A DNA stretch of 64,000 bases from Herminiimonas sp. (GCF_030655415.1 NZ_JAURVN010000004.1:372001-436000); one strand, 5' to 3'. Shown: positions 19,088 to 30,060, counted from the first letter of the stretch. Numbers and translations are program-made. Notes: generated from the letters alone by a model not told the origin.

Positions 19088-20194
19088 ATGAAAACCAAAG
19101 CCGCCGTCGCATGGAAAGCAGGACAACCGTTAACCATCGAAGAAGTTGAATTGGGCGGCCCGCGTGAGGGTGAAGTGCTGGTCGAGATCAAGGCGACTGG
19201 TATTTGCCATACCGATTACTACACGCTGTCGGGCGCCGATCCTGAAGGCATCTTCCCATCCATCCTCGGCCATGAAGGCGCAGGCGTGGTGGTTGAAGTC
19301 GGTCCTGGCGTCAAGAGTCTGAAGAAAGACGATCACGTCATTCCGCTCTACACACCAGAATGCCGCGAATGCAAATTCTGCCTGTCGCGCAAAACCAATC
19401 TGTGTCAAAAAATTCGCTCGACTCAAGGTCGCGGCTTGATGCCCGATGCGACCAGCCGCTTCTCTATCGATGGCAAACCGATTTTCCATTACATGGGCAC
19501 ATCGACTTTCTCGAACTACATCGTGGTACCGGAAATCGCGCTCGCGAAAATTCGTGAAGATGCACCGTTCGACAAGGTTTGCTACATCGGCTGCGGCGTC
19601 ACCACTGGCGTAGGTGCAGTGTTGTTCACCGCAAAAGTTGAAGCCGGCGCGAATGTCGTCGTGTTTGGTCTCGGCGGTATCGGCTTGAACGTGATTCAAG
19701 CGGCACGCATGGTAGGTGCAGATAAAATTATCGGCGTCGATTTGAATCCTGAGCGCGAAGCAATGGCACGCAAATTTGGCATGACGCATTTCGTCAACCC
19801 AAGCAAAGTTGAAAACGTGGTCGACGCCATCGTGCAGTTGACCGATGGCGGCGCAGATTACAGCTTTGAATGCATCGGTAACGTACACACAATGCGTCAG
19901 GCGCTGGAATGCTGTCACAAAGGTTGGGGCCAATCGATCGTGATTGGCGTGGCAGAAGCCGGCGCAGAAATCAGCACACGTCCATTCCAGTTGGTCACCG
20001 GCCGCGAATGGAAAGGCTCTGCCTTCGGCGGTGCGCGCGGACGTACCGATGTACCGAAAATTGTCGACTGGTATATGGAAGGCAAACTGAATATCGATGA
20101 CTTGATCACGCATACCCTGCCTTTGGAACGTATCAATGAAGGCTTCGACTTGATGAAGAGCGGCGAATCAATCCGCTCGGTCGTACTTTACTAA
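19088..20194 (+). CDS. frmA: S-(hydroxymethyl)glutathione dehydrogenase / class III alcohol dehydrogenase
   Basis: Cytosolic zinc enzyme of 368 residues, the normal length. It oxidises the formaldehyde-glutathione adduct to S-formylglutathione with NAD+. The catalytic zinc site is ATGICHTDYYTLSG with GHEGAGVV. The structural zinc loop has four cysteines (TPECRECKFCLSRKTNLC), and the Rossmann motif is GLGGIGLNVIQAA. The S-formylglutathione hydrolase gene follows by 36 bp, giving the two-step glutathione pathway. No FrmR-type repressor gene is adjacent. It also can reduce S-nitrosoglutathione (family knowledge). Confidence 0.97.
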   Translation: MKTKAAVAWKAGQPLTIEEVELGGPREGEVLVEIKATGICHTDYYTLSGADPEGIFPSILGHEGAGVVVEVGPGVKSLKKDDHVIPLYTPECRECKFCLSRKTNLCQKIRSTQGRGLMPDATSRFSIDGKPIFHYMGTSTFSNYIVVPEIALAKIREDAPFDKVCYIGCGVTTGVGAVLFTAKVEAGANVVVFGLGGIGLNVIQAARMVGADKIIGVDLNPEREAMARKFGMTHFVNPSKVENVVDAIVQLTDGGADYSFECIGNVHTMRQALECCHKGWGQSIVIGVAEAGAEISTRPFQLVTGREWKGSAFGGARGRTDVPKIVDWYMEGKLNIDDLITHTLPLERINEGFDLMKSGESIRSVVLY

Positions 20195-20230
20195 TCAAAC
20201 ATACTTGAACCAGAAACGCGCGGAGAAGAA

Positions 20231-21073
20231 GTGGAACTGATCAGCCAGCATAAATGCTTTAACGGTGTGCAAAGTTTTTATAAACATGAATCGACATCGA
20301 ACAATTTGCCGATGACGTTTGCCGTCTATGAACCACCACAAGCGAAGCAGCGCAAAGTACCCGTGCTGTTTTATCTAGCCGGCCTGACCTGCACCGAAGA
20401 AACCTTCATGATCAAGGGCGGCGCGCAACGCTATGCAGCCGAGCACGGCATCATGCTGGTGACAATGGATACCAGCCCGCGTCGCACCGGCATCAAGGGT
20501 GCTGGCGATAGCTGGGACTTTGGTCACGGCGCAGGTTTCTACATCGATGCGACGCAAGAACCTTGGTCAGCCTTCTTCCGCATGGAGTCGTATGTGGTGC
20601 AAGAACTGCGCAACATCATCATAACCAACTTCCCTGCGCGTGAAGATCGCATCGGCGTGTTCGGCCATTCGATGGGCGGCCATGGCGCATTGACGCTGTC
20701 TTTGAAATATCCAGAAATCTATAAGTCGGTATCGGCTTTTGCTCCTATCACTGCACCGAGCGAAGTGCCGTGGGGACAAAAAGCGTTTTCGGCTTATCTC
20801 GGTTCGGATGAGTCGACATGGTTGCAACACGATGCGAGCGCGTTGATGCGCACCCGCAAGATGCCATTCCCGCAAGGCATATTGATCGATCAAGGTTTGG
20901 AAGATCAATTTCTGGATGAGCAATTGAAGCCGCATCAGTTTGAAGCCGCTTGCTGGGCGGCAGACCAACCGCTGACCTTGCGTCGTCATTCAGGTTACGA
21001 CCACAACTACTATTTCATCTCAACCTTCATGCAGGATCACATCGCGTTTCACAGCGCGATCCTGAATCAATAA
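20231..21073 (+). CDS. fghA: S-formylglutathione hydrolase (GTG start)
   Basis: Esterase-D-type serine hydrolase of 280 residues that releases formate and glutathione from S-formylglutathione. The start is GTG at 20231, eight bases after GGAGAAG, and the N-terminus MELISQHKCFNGVQ fits the family. The nucleophile elbow is GHSMGGHGAL; CTEETFMIKGGAQR and the C-terminal SGYDHNYYFISTF carry the oxyanion loop and catalytic histidine. It works directly downstream of the dehydrogenase in the same operon. Confidence 0.97.
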   Translation: MELISQHKCFNGVQSFYKHESTSNNLPMTFAVYEPPQAKQRKVPVLFYLAGLTCTEETFMIKGGAQRYAAEHGIMLVTMDTSPRRTGIKGAGDSWDFGHGAGFYIDATQEPWSAFFRMESYVVQELRNIIITNFPAREDRIGVFGHSMGGHGALTLSLKYPEIYKSVSAFAPITAPSEVPWGQKAFSAYLGSDESTWLQHDASALMRTRKMPFPQGILIDQGLEDQFLDEQLKPHQFEAACWAADQPLTLRRHSGYDHNYYFISTFMQDHIAFHSAILNQ

Positions 21074-21113
21074 TTAGTCGAATACGGTGCGTCATTTTTG
21101 ATGATGCATAAAC

Positions 21114-21153
21114 AAAAAAGCCTCGGCGAAATTAATCGCCGAGGCTTTTTTTA
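21114..21153. terminator. Bidirectional terminator, fghA / chemoreceptor
   Basis: AAAAAAGCCTCGGCGA pairs with TCGCCGAGGCTTTTTT around a six-base loop. The A- and T-runs make it usable by the converging chemoreceptor gene as well. Confidence 0.9.
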
Positions 21154-21199
21154 TTACTTCAAATGATCCGGTCAAACCGGATCATTGCACTAATGAATA

Positions 21200-22918
21200 T
21201 TAAAACTCTTCCCAATCATCACCAGCACTGGATGCAGGTTTGGATGGTGCTGCTGGCTTGCGCTCAGGTGCAGCCAATGAGGTTTTTCTGGCAGGAGCCG
21301 CAATCGGCGCGCGCTTGGCTGTCGATTGCACGGTGCGACGCGGCGCTTCCGCTTGCAAGCCTGCATAAGAAGCATCCACACGGAATACGCTGACCGCTTG
21401 CGCCAGGTTTTTCGCTTGATCCTGCAGCGATTCAGCAGCTGCTGCTGCTTCTTCAACCAGTGCAGCATTCTGTTGTGTAACCTGATCCATCTGGCTGACC
21501 GCTTGATTGACTTGCTCGATACCGTCGCTTTGTTCCTGGCTCGCTGCAGTAATTTCGGCCATGATGTCAGCGACGCGTTTTACGCCGTCAACAATCTCAT
21601 CCATCGTGGTGCCAGCTTCTGCCACCAGTTTGCTGCCTGCATCGACCTTCTCAACCGAGTCACCGATCAAGGCTTTGATTTCTTTTGCGGCTGCGGCTGA
21701 ACGTTGTGCCAGATTGCGCACTTCTGTCGCCACCACTGCGAAACCACGGCCTTGTTCGCCAGCACGCGCAGCTTCAACAGCAGCATTCAACGCCAAGATG
21801 TTGGTCTGGAATGCGATGCCATCGATGACGCCAATGATGTCGACAATCTTTTTCGCTGAACTGTTGATCGCACCCATCGTGTCAACCACTTGCGATACCA
21901 CTGAGCCACCTTTGACGGCGACCGCTGATGCAGCAACTGCGAGTTGATTCGCTTGACGTGAGTTATCTGCATTTTGCTTCACGGTCGAGGTCAATTCTTC
22001 CATCGAAGATGCGGTCTCTTCCAGCGAGCTGGCTTGTTCTTCAGTACGTGAAGACAAGTCCAGATTGCCGCTTGCAATTTCGCTAGACGCGGTTGCGATG
22101 GTGTCGGTACCCAAGCGGATTTGTGAAACCGTTCTGGCAAGATTTTCCTGCATGCTGCGCAGTGCACTGAGCAACAGACCTGGCTCATCCTGCGTAGGCG
22201 GCAAGCTGCTGCGTGCAGTCAAATCACCTTCGGCAACTGATTCAGCCAGCGACAAAGCTTCTTTCAACGGACGGGTAATACCACTCGTCAAACGCCATGC
22301 GATGATCGCACCCAGCAAGATCGCAATCAATGCGCCTACGATCATGGTCATGCGACCAGATTGGTAATCGGCTGTGATCGATTCGTCCGCCAATTTGACT
22401 TCATTCTCATAGTGAGCCAAAACGTCTTTTACGCTATCAACGTAAGCGTCCAGAGCCGGCACCATTTTGCTATCGATCATCTGATTGGCTTCAGTGATAT
22501 TGCCACCGGCCTTCACATCAAGAATCGATTTGCGAATATCAACATAAGTACTACGTTTTTTTGCTACCTCGGCAAACAGTTCTTTTTCCTTGTCGCTATT
22601 GATACGATCTTCAATGCTTTTTTGGATTTCTGTAATCTGTTTACTTTGTGCAGTGATCGCTTTTTGGAAAAATTCTTGGGTCTCTGCATTCGATGCTTTC
22701 ACCAATGCCAACGTACGCGACGCGTTGACGCTGGTTCCGAGCAACCAGCTTTGCGCGGATTTTTGCATGTCCAGCGAATCATCAACCAAGTGGCGGCTCG
22801 CGCCATTGATATTTTCCAGACGCATGATGCCAGTGGCACCCATAGCTGCAACCAACAACAGAATCAAACCGAATCCTGCTCCAAGGCGCGTACCTATTTT
22901 CATATTTGCGATGCGCAT
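21200..22918 (-). CDS. Methyl-accepting chemotaxis protein with C-terminal docking pentapeptide
   Basis: Inner-membrane chemoreceptor of 572 residues. TM1 lies at about 12-32, a periplasmic four-helix-bundle sensor at about 35-188, TM2 at about 190-210, and HAMP to about 265. The signalling coiled coil's conserved tip ([19 protein letters not shown]) is at about 365-383. The C-terminus is an Ala/Pro/Lys-rich flexible linker ending in DDWEEF, an xWxxF tether like those that bind CheR and CheB. The ligand is unknown. GAGGAG stands just before the ATG. It is not next to che or fla genes and is a lone receptor. Confidence 0.95.
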   Translation of the reverse strand: MRIANMKIGTRLGAGFGLILLLVAAMGATGIMRLENINGASRHLVDDSLDMQKSAQSWLLGTSVNASRTLALVKASNAETQEFFQKAITAQSKQITEIQKSIEDRINSDKEKELFAEVAKKRSTYVDIRKSILDVKAGGNITEANQMIDSKMVPALDAYVDSVKDVLAHYENEVKLADESITADYQSGRMTMIVGALIAILLGAIIAWRLTSGITRPLKEALSLAESVAEGDLTARSSLPPTQDEPGLLLSALRSMQENLARTVSQIRLGTDTIATASSEIASGNLDLSSRTEEQASSLEETASSMEELTSTVKQNADNSRQANQLAVAASAVAVKGGSVVSQVVDTMGAINSSAKKIVDIIGVIDGIAFQTNILALNAAVEAARAGEQGRGFAVVATEVRNLAQRSAAAAKEIKALIGDSVEKVDAGSKLVAEAGTTMDEIVDGVKRVADIMAEITAASQEQSDGIEQVNQAVSQMDQVTQQNAALVEEAAAAAESLQDQAKNLAQAVSVFRVDASYAGLQAEAPRRTVQSTAKRAPIAAPARKTSLAAPERKPAAPSKPASSAGDDWEEF

Positions 22919-23796
22919 GGTGTCTCCTCTAAGGTTGTTATTTGTACTGTAAACATATTGCTATTTCATCCTCCAGAGTTAAGGCCCATGTGCCCTGCGG
23001 CACTGGCAAAAATTACGTCTTTGATGCGGTCCAACTAATTTTTATGCGAGATGCCAGAACGAATGGCATTCAATGATCAAGACCCGATATAACAGGTCAA
23101 ACAATCATGCGTTTCTGGAAATATCTGTCATACGTTTGTCATATAACGACGACTTATACGCAAGCTTGACGGTAGCCAAAAAAAATAAGATGAGGAGTGT
23201 GTAAAGATCGACAAGTCTTCAACGCGTCGATATAGATAGCTCTGATCAAGAGCCTCATTGAGGGTTTGCATAAAGCGGTCCTTGTCTCCGAACTGTACTG
23301 TTCTTTTTATTTAGCGGATTTTTATCCGTCTAAAAGATGGTCTTCATTTTTTACATCAAGCATTTTTGCCTGATGAAGAAAACAATCCTGTTGCCAAGAA
23401 CTTTACACCCGAATGATTCAGAGATGCCACTCTTTATTCGCACCCATCACAATCAGAAAAGAGCTTAGCTAAAAAATCTTGCGTGCATGCAGTACGTAAA
23501 GAAGAATCACTCGCTTTTCCGCGCTTGTTGAATGTACAAACATTCGATAAAAACATTACGCCATCAGCCTGACAAAATCGTATTTCTCTTCGCAGAGTAC
23601 CTGCTCCAACTTACTCTGTGCTGACGGGGATATAACAAAATCCTAACAACGCAATTAAGATCAACTGCTCCACAATTGTTCACATTTCTGTTGTGCTGAA
23701 CTCACAGTAAGCAAGCACTTCAGTAAAAATATTTTCGTAATCAAACGCCAAGAGCCATCGAAATTTAATGCCGAAAATGATTGCAGAAAAATTTCT
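22919..23796. other. Long AT-rich intergenic region (878 bp)
   Basis: There is no convincing coding frame on either strand. It holds the chemoreceptor's upstream region and the 3' flank of the pseudouridine synthase gene. Small hairpins are visible: GCTCTgatcaAGAGC (about 23239-23253), CCTCAtTGAGG just after it, and GCGGATttttATCCG (about 23314-23329). No mobile-element ends or tandem repeats were seen. Confidence 0.6.
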
Positions 23797-24510
23797 CTAA
23801 AAGCGCTCGTAGCCTTTCAGATAACGCCATTCACCTGACGGCAAACTCGCCATCGGAATGCGCGCAATACGTATACGTTTCAAATTAATCAACTTCAAAC
23901 CAACTGCTTCACACATGTGAGCAATTTGTCCGCGTCGTCCTGCTTTCAATGCAAAGCGCAAACGCGTTTCGTTTTGCCAGCTGACTTTGATCGGAGGCAG
24001 AGGACGATTGTTGAAATTCAATCCATGATTGAGCAAGGCCAGCCCGCCTTCGATCAGATCGCCGCTGACTTCAGCGATGTATTCCTGCTCGACAGTTGCC
24101 GCGTCGTCGACCAATTTGCGTGCGACATGCCAATCCTGCGTAAAGACGACGAGACCACTGGCATAAGTTTCGAGAGCGTCGGTCGCCTTGAGTGCTGTTG
24201 TGTGTTTTTTCAGAAAACGAATGCCGGATCGATCGTCCGCATACAGATTGTCGGCGGCTATGCTTTGCAAGGCGGCGTCCATATCCATACCGGCAGGCTT
24301 GTGAAAGAGGATCGTGACTGGATCAACCGCGACCAAGGTGGCATCCGGCGACAATACAATCGTTTGCTGCGGCGATACGCGATGACCAGGTTTTTCGACG
24401 ACCACGCCATCGATAGTGATCCAACCACCTTCGATATATTGTTCGGCCTCGCGACGCGAGCAGGGAATCGCGTCAGCGACGCGTTTAACGAGTCGAATGG
24501 AATCAGTCAT
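23797..24510 (-). CDS. S4-domain pseudouridine synthase-like protein (RsuA/RluF branch), altered active site
   Basis: Cytosolic RNA-binding protein of 237 residues, started at the ATG at 24510 (MTDSIRLVKRVADAIPCSRREAEQYIEGGW). A 50-codon upstream extension has no resemblance to the family. An S4 domain (about 3-60) precedes an RsuA/RluF-like synthase fold with HKPAG at 70-74. The catalytic block, usually RLDxxTxGL, reads ALETYASGL at 112-120, so glutamate E114 stands where the catalytic aspartate should be. I recall close betaproteobacterial homologues with the same LET pattern, so this looks like a conserved variant rather than a decayed gene. Whether it modifies RNA is open. Confidence 0.85.
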   Translation of the reverse strand: MTDSIRLVKRVADAIPCSRREAEQYIEGGWITIDGVVVEKPGHRVSPQQTIVLSPDATLVAVDPVTILFHKPAGMDMDAALQSIAADNLYADDRSGIRFLKKHTTALKATDALETYASGLVVFTQDWHVARKLVDDAATVEQEYIAEVSGDLIEGGLALLNHGLNFNNRPLPPIKVSWQNETRLRFALKAGRRGQIAHMCEAVGLKLINLKRIRIARIPMASLPSGEWRYLKGYERF

Positions 24511-24731
24511 GATCAGGCAATCTGGAAAAAGAGGCGTATTGTCGGCCTGCCTGAGATGGACTGCAAGGTTTTTGCGCGCAGCGAGTGCGGCAAATAAGCT
24601 TGCGTTTAGATGCGCAGACTGAATTGCTGTGCTTTGATCAACGCGTATCAATACGCGCATTCATACTTATCAGATGCGATCAGGAATACGGATCAACCGA
24701 CAACAAACCACTGATCATAAATAACAAACGA

Positions 24732-25376
24732 TCAAGCTTTGGCTGCAGCCTCTTCTTTAGGCGCGAGGCTAACAGCGCCGGATGGAATGCCTTCACTTTG
24801 CCAGCGATCGAATTCGCCCATGATGGCGGCATAGGTTTTTTGACTAATCTCGGGCAAGGTTCCACCCAACATATCGGTCGCTTCCTTGAAGCCTTTTTCA
24901 ACGCCGGCACGTATCGCAGCTAATTTAGATGGATCGTCGCCTATCGCGCTTTTCGCGAAATTCAAGATGCGCTCTGCAACCTGACGCACACCAAATTCGC
25001 CATCTTCGGCGATCGCGGCTTTGGCCTTCTCTATGGTTGCGGCATCCGTTGTCAGTTGCTGCTCGCAGCTGATGACTTTGCTGATTTCCAAACCCTGTTG
25101 ACGCATCAAGGGCAGAATCAAATTGATGATTTCCTGCACCTTGCGATTGGATTCTTCCAGCATTGCCGCCACATCTGGGCGCGTTTGAGCGGCGTTTGCG
25201 CGCGGATCGGTGTAAGTCGACGTATCAGTCGCTGGCGCACCCAACGTTACCTTATCGGTCACGGTCGCTTCGTCAGGTTTATCGGCCGAAGCTGGCGTAG
25301 TGTCGCGTGGCGTCGCTGCCGGAGCGGAAACTGGCCGCGGCGAATTCTGTGGGGTGTTTGAAATTACGATACTCAT
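24732..25376 (-). CDS. Hypothetical protein, DUF5610-like C-terminal half
   Basis: Protein of 214 residues without a signal peptide or membrane segment. The first 70 residues are low-complexity, rich in Pro, Ala, Thr and Asp (SAPAATPRDTTPASADKP), and include KVTLGAP. The rest is helical: a pair of helices at about 78-130 and a block VAERILNFAKSAIGDD ... GVEKGFKEATDMLGG ... TYAAIMGEFDRW. The latter resembles the DUF5610 pattern from memory. Function is unknown. It stands alone, with 300 bp of apparently empty sequence upstream (25377-25676) that contains only a 14-bp palindrome, CTGTTTAAAAACAG (25551-25564). Confidence 0.65.
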   Translation of the reverse strand: MSIVISNTPQNSPRPVSAPAATPRDTTPASADKPDEATVTDKVTLGAPATDTSTYTDPRANAAQTRPDVAAMLEESNRKVQEIINLILPLMRQQGLEISKVISCEQQLTTDAATIEKAKAAIAEDGEFGVRQVAERILNFAKSAIGDDPSKLAAIRAGVEKGFKEATDMLGGTLPEISQKTYAAIMGEFDRWQSEGIPSGAVSLAPKEEAAAKA

Positions 25377-25676
25377 GGCAATTGCCCTTCATTCATCAAG
25401 CAACGATGGAAAATGATCGCAATGACAACATCGAGTAAGAATTTATCGCGATCCTACTAGTTGTATCGGCTGAAAATCGAAAAAGCTGAGCCTTGCAGTG
25501 CACCGTCGATTGTCATTATGCAAATATTTTTGAATTCGAGCCGTAACTATCTGTTTAAAAACAGTTAATTAGCACTGAAGCGAAGTCGGCAGCCGCCAAA
25601 GCTGTCATACTGTCGCCTTCCTCGCCACTCGCGATATGACGCGTCCTTTTTACCGTCGTTTGCCACATTGCATTCC

Positions 25677-27971
25677 ATGAGCGCTCAGCCCAAAAATCTG
25701 TTTTCCTATCCTGTTCAACGCATTCCCGGCAGCAAGGGCGCGCTCAAGCCTGCGCCTTTCCTGCCGATGTCACGCGAGGAAATGGACAAACTCGGCTGGG
25801 ATAGTTGCGATGTGATTTTGGTGACGGGCGACGCCTACATTGATCACCCAAGTTTTGGTATGGCATTGGTTGGGCGACTACTGGAATCGCAAGGCTTCCG
25901 CGTTGGCATCATTGCGCAACCAGACTGGTTGTCCGCTGACGCCTTCCGCGCGCTGGGCAAACCGAATCTGTATTTCGGTATCACTGCCGGCAATATGGAT
26001 TCGATGGTGAATCGCTACACGGCCGATCGCAAGATCCGCTCCGACGATGCGTACACGCCGCATGGCGAAGCCAACAAGCGGCCGGATCGTGCACTGACTG
26101 TTTATTCTCAACGAGTGCGTGAAGCGTATCCCGGCGTGAATGTCGTCATCGGTAGTATCGAAGCCAGCTTGCGCCGCATCGCGCATTACGATTACTGGTC
26201 GGACAAAGTTCGTCGTTCAGTGCTGCCGGATTCGAAAGCCGACATTTTAATTTTCGGTAATGCCGAACGTGCACTGGTCGACCTGACGCATCGCGTCGCA
26301 GCCGGCGAACCAATTTCATCCATACGTGATCTGCGCGGTACCGCATTCATGGTGCCATCAGGTTGGAGACCGACCCCGGAATGGGCAGAAGCCAATTCCA
26401 CCCGTGTTGATACACCGGGCAAAGTCGATGTGCATCCCGATCCGTATGAAATGAAAATGAAAAATACGGAAGGCTGCAAAACCGATGGCGCTGATCCAAC
26501 AACTCCAGCAGCGCCGGTAGAACCACCGCTCAAAGTCATCAAAATCATGAGCCGCGAAGAACGTCGCGAAGCCGAAAAAGAAGTCCGCAATAAAACCGTG
26601 GTGCGCCTGCCATCTTACGATGTGATCAAGGACGATCCGGTTTTGTACGCGCATGCATCACGCGTATTCCATCTCGAATCCAATCCTGGCAATGCCCGCG
26701 CATTGGTACAGGCGCATGGCGAACGTGACGTCTGGCTAAACCCGCCACCATTGCCATTGGCGATGGATGAAATGGACGGCGTGTATGACATGAACTATGC
26801 GCGCGCGCCACATCCAAGTTACGGCAAGGCGCGTATCCCTGCGTGGGAAATGATCCGCTTCTCGGTCAACATCATGCGTGGCTGTTTCGGCGGTTGTACT
26901 TTCTGTTCGATCACCGAACATGAAGGTCGCATTATTCAAAGTCGCTCAGAGCCGTCAATCTTGCGCGAGATCGAACTGATACGCGACAAGACAAAGGGTT
27001 TCACTGGTACGATTTCCGATCTCGGTGGCCCAACCGCGAACATGTATCGCCTTGCGTGCAAGGACAAACGCATCGAAGAATCATGCCGTCGCTTGTCGTG
27101 CGTGTATCCGAGTATCTGTTCGAATCTCGGCACCGATCACAGCAAACTGATTCAGTTATATCGCAAGGCGCGCGCGATTCCCGGCGTGAAAAAGATTCTG
27201 GTCAGCTCTGGCCTGCGTTACGACCTCGCCGTACGTTCGCCTGAATACGTCAAAGAACTCGTTACGCATCACATCGGCGGCTTGCTGAAAATCGCTCCTG
27301 AACATTCAGAAGAAGGCCCATTGTCGAAGATGATGAAGCCTGGCATGGGCGCGTACGACAAGTTCAAGGAACTGTTCGAAAAGTATTCGAAAGAAGCCGG
27401 CAAGGAACAGTATCTGATCCCCTACTTCATCGCGGCGCATCCTGGCACCACCGATGAAGACATGTTGAATCTGGCGCTGTGGCTGAAGAAAAATAACTTC
27501 CGTCTGGATCAGGTGCAAACCTTTATGCCAACGCCGATGGCGCTGGCTACGACCATGTATCACACACGTAAAAATCCTTTACGCAAAGTGACGGAAGATT
27601 CGGAAGCAGTCGAGACCGTACGCACCGGCAAAATCCGCAAACTGCACAAAGCATTCTTGCGTTATCACGATCCTGATAACTGGGAAATTTTGCGTGAAGG
27701 ATTGCAACGCATGGGCCGCAGCGATTTGATCGGCAGCGGCGAACATCATCTGGTGCCACGTCACGATGCCGGCAACCGCAGTCTGGCCATTGCAGAACGT
27801 AGGCGCGAAACACCGGGACCAAATCAACTCGCCAAAAAATTCGGGCAGAACAAACCACGTCCAGGCGGCGCCGTGCAACGTACGCCGGTTTCACACAGCA
27901 CGGGTCGCGTAATCGTCGCCAAACCTGCACGCAAAAGCATGGCGGCTACTGCGAAAGGCGGCCGCAAATAA
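25677..27971 (+). CDS. YgiQ family radical SAM protein
   Basis: Protein of 764 residues from ATG 25677; a TTG three codons upstream is also in frame but unnecessary. The N-terminal UPF0313 domain ([30 protein letters not shown]) binds no obvious cofactor. The radical SAM core carries C403, C407 and C410 ([10 protein letters not shown]), which hold the 4Fe-4S cluster. A family-typical C-terminal region ([22 protein letters not shown]) and a basic, disordered tail follow. An insert rich in Pro and charged residues lies at about 275-305. The reaction catalysed by this family is not established as far as I know. It stands alone, 197 bp before gshA. Confidence 0.93.
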   Translation: MSAQPKNLFSYPVQRIPGSKGALKPAPFLPMSREEMDKLGWDSCDVILVTGDAYIDHPSFGMALVGRLLESQGFRVGIIAQPDWLSADAFRALGKPNLYFGITAGNMDSMVNRYTADRKIRSDDAYTPHGEANKRPDRALTVYSQRVREAYPGVNVVIGSIEASLRRIAHYDYWSDKVRRSVLPDSKADILIFGNAERALVDLTHRVAAGEPISSIRDLRGTAFMVPSGWRPTPEWAEANSTRVDTPGKVDVHPDPYEMKMKNTEGCKTDGADPTTPAAPVEPPLKVIKIMSREERREAEKEVRNKTVVRLPSYDVIKDDPVLYAHASRVFHLESNPGNARALVQAHGERDVWLNPPPLPLAMDEMDGVYDMNYARAPHPSYGKARIPAWEMIRFSVNIMRGCFGGCTFCSITEHEGRIIQSRSEPSILREIELIRDKTKGFTGTISDLGGPTANMYRLACKDKRIEESCRRLSCVYPSICSNLGTDHSKLIQLYRKARAIPGVKKILVSSGLRYDLAVRSPEYVKELVTHHIGGLLKIAPEHSEEGPLSKMMKPGMGAYDKFKELFEKYSKEAGKEQYLIPYFIAAHPGTTDEDMLNLALWLKKNNFRLDQVQTFMPTPMALATTMYHTRKNPLRKVTEDSEAVETVRTGKIRKLHKAFLRYHDPDNWEILREGLQRMGRSDLIGSGEHHLVPRHDAGNRSLAIAERRRETPGPNQLAKKFGQNKPRPGGAVQRTPVSHSTGRVIVAKPARKSMAATAKGGRK

Positions 27972-28120
27972 ACTGTGGTCCGGCCCGTTTTATCGGTTTG
28001 TTCGGTGGCAAAGATATTGAACCCGAGCAGCCTAAGTCAAAATTCGCATAAGTAACTGCAAAAAATCCCGTCGTCCTACCTGATTGTCCATTTTCGGTTA
28101 TTCTTCCGCCAAACTTCCGC

Positions 28121-28139
28121 GCTTAGTTAAGTACTAAGC
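28121..28139 (+). repeat. Inverted repeat upstream of gshA
   Basis: GCTTAGT (28121-28127) and ACTAAGC (28133-28139) around TAAGT, flanked by CCGC and GGCGG. It lies 28 bp before the gshA start and could be an operator or a leader hairpin. Confidence 0.4.
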
Positions 28140-28167
28140 AGGCGGATTATCGATAGAGGATCACCAA

Positions 28168-29754
28168 TTGAGCAATTTATTCACGCGCCGACTTGCGCTG
28201 GTAGCCAGCGATGCACATCGCAGCCTGCTGAATCAGGGACGCCGCGGCATTGAACGCGAAACCCTGCGGGTAGACATGAGCGGCAAGCTCGCGATCGGGC
28301 CGCATCCGCACGCACTCGGCTCGGCTTTGACCAACGCGCAAATCACCACCGATTATTCTGAATCCCTGCTGGAATTCATCACGCCGGCTGAGCATGACGT
28401 CGCCACCGCACTGGAAGAACTCGATCGCATTCATCGTTTCGCCAATACCAAACTGGACCACGAATTATTGTGGAGCCAATCGATGCCTTGCACCTTGCCG
28501 GATGAAGAAGATATTCCGATCGCCTGGTACGGCACCTCGCACATCGGTCGCATCAAATATGTGTACCGTCGCGGCCTGGCGCTGCGTTACGGCAAGGCGA
28601 TGCAATGTATCGCTGGCCTGCACTACAACTATTCCTTGTCGGAAGATCTGTGGCGCGTATTAAAGAACGATGAAAAAAGCACCGTCGACGACAAGACGTA
28701 TCAATCAGAGAGCTATATCGCGCTGATCCGTAATTTCCAGCGTTACAGCTGGTTGCTGATGTATCTGTTTGGCGCATCGCCGGCTCTCTCTACGCACTTC
28801 TTGCGCGGTCGTGAACATGAGCTGGAAACACTGTCCAACGACACGCTCTATCTGCCATACGCAACCAGTTTGCGGATGAGCGATCTCGGCTATCAAAACA
28901 ATGCGCAAGCTGGTTTGATGCCGCCGTATAACGATCTGGATAGTTATATGCGCAGCCTGTCGCGCGCAGTGCGCCAACCGTATCCTGCATATGAAGCAAT
29001 CGGCACACAACGCGATGGCGAGTGGATACAGCTCAATACCAATTTGCTGCAAATCGAAAACGAATACTACGCAACGATACGTCCGAAGCGCGTAATCAAT
29101 AGCGGTGAACGTCCAGTCGAAGCCTTGTGTGCACGCGGTGTGCAATACATAGAAGTGCGCTGCATGGATATCGATCCATTCGAGCCCTTAGGTATCAACC
29201 TTGAGACCTCGCGCTTTCTCGATGCGTTTCTACTGTTTTGCGCGTTGGACGATAGCCCATTGACCAATGCAATGACCGACAAACGCAATCAGGAAAATTT
29301 TGCACTGGTCGTCAAGGAAGGTCGCCGCCCAGGCTTGATGTTGCAAGGTGACGATAGCGCTATAGATCTCCAAACTTGGGGACTGCAGCTATTGGGAAAA
29401 ATCCAGGCGACTGCAGCTCTGCTCGATACGCAACGCAACGACCAGCAACATACGCAAGCATTGGCGACTCAAAAAGAGAAGTTGCTTAATCCTGCATTGA
29501 CACCTTCCGCGCGTGTGCTCGCTGCTTTGCAAACGACAAACAAATCGTTCGAAGAATTCGGTCTGCAACAAAGTTTGAAGCACGCAGAATATTTTCGTCA
29601 GCGTCCGCTGAGCGCCGAAGAAAATTCTTATTTTGAAGCCTTGGCAAAAACATCGATTGCCGAACAGCATGAGATGGAACGTACGCAAACTGGCGACTTC
29701 CACGCGTTTGTCCTTGCTTACAGCCAAAGAACGCCCCGCCAATTATGTGACTGA
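28168..29754 (+). CDS. gshA: Glutamate-cysteine ligase, class I (TTG start)
   Basis: First step of glutathione synthesis: ATP-dependent joining of glutamate and cysteine. Protein of 528 residues, as for the E. coli-type enzyme. The start is TTG at 28168 with GAGG nine bases upstream. The N-terminus [12 protein letters not shown] is the family start, so no later ATG would do. Other hallmarks are [33 protein letters not shown] and [12 protein letters not shown]. Its product supports the glutathione-dependent formaldehyde pathway at 19-21 kb. gshB is not in the window. Confidence 0.96.
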   Translation: MSNLFTRRLALVASDAHRSLLNQGRRGIERETLRVDMSGKLAIGPHPHALGSALTNAQITTDYSESLLEFITPAEHDVATALEELDRIHRFANTKLDHELLWSQSMPCTLPDEEDIPIAWYGTSHIGRIKYVYRRGLALRYGKAMQCIAGLHYNYSLSEDLWRVLKNDEKSTVDDKTYQSESYIALIRNFQRYSWLLMYLFGASPALSTHFLRGREHELETLSNDTLYLPYATSLRMSDLGYQNNAQAGLMPPYNDLDSYMRSLSRAVRQPYPAYEAIGTQRDGEWIQLNTNLLQIENEYYATIRPKRVINSGERPVEALCARGVQYIEVRCMDIDPFEPLGINLETSRFLDAFLLFCALDDSPLTNAMTDKRNQENFALVVKEGRRPGLMLQGDDSAIDLQTWGLQLLGKIQATAALLDTQRNDQQHTQALATQKEKLLNPALTPSARVLAALQTTNKSFEEFGLQQSLKHAEYFRQRPLSAEENSYFEALAKTSIAEQHEMERTQTGDFHAFVLAYSQRTPRQLCD

Positions 29755-30060
29755 GAGTTTGTCGCCTTTCTCTACAGTACTTTTCCATCGTATTTTCAAT
29801 TACACGCAGAAGAAGCCTCGCCAACCAGGTCTACTTCTTCTGCGTCTGCCCGCAAATAATAGCTAAAAGCAACATACTCACATTCTGTGTTCGTTAGCGC
29901 ACAGACCACTCCATTGCACCTCGGTAATCTTGCTTCATCGACGGCATTGCTAAAGGCAATCCGTCGAAGCTATAAACCGCATTATGGGAAGCAAGAAACA
30001 AAAAAGTTTTTAAACAATGTAACGCTTGCTGCAACGATGGACCAACTGGAGAATAAAATC
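29755..30060. other. Structured intergenic region between gshA and BON lipoprotein gene
   Basis: 306 bp without a credible gene. Three strong inverted repeats are present: ACGCAGAAGAAG / CTTCTTCTGCGT (29804-29845, 18-base loop), CTGTG / CACAG (29885-29904), and TCGACGG-C-ATTGC / GCAAT-CCGTCGA (29932-29970 with outer GCT/AGC). None has a U-run. Confidence 0.6.

Noticed and set aside
19130..20113. 327-codon open frame antisense to the class III alcohol dehydrogenase
   Set aside because: It lies wholly inside frmA on the other strand, has no recognisable domain, and reflects the codon bias of the real gene.
22361..23038. 225-codon plus-strand frame reaching into the long gap
   Set aside because: Mostly antisense to the chemoreceptor; composition is odd (rich in His, Phe, Cys) and no family is recognisable.
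23231..23340. Possible c-di-GMP (GEMM) riboswitch in front of the chemoreceptor gene, suggested by GCAAACC on the minus strand
   Set aside because: The second conserved block (GGGACGCAAAGCC-like) and the expected stems are missing.
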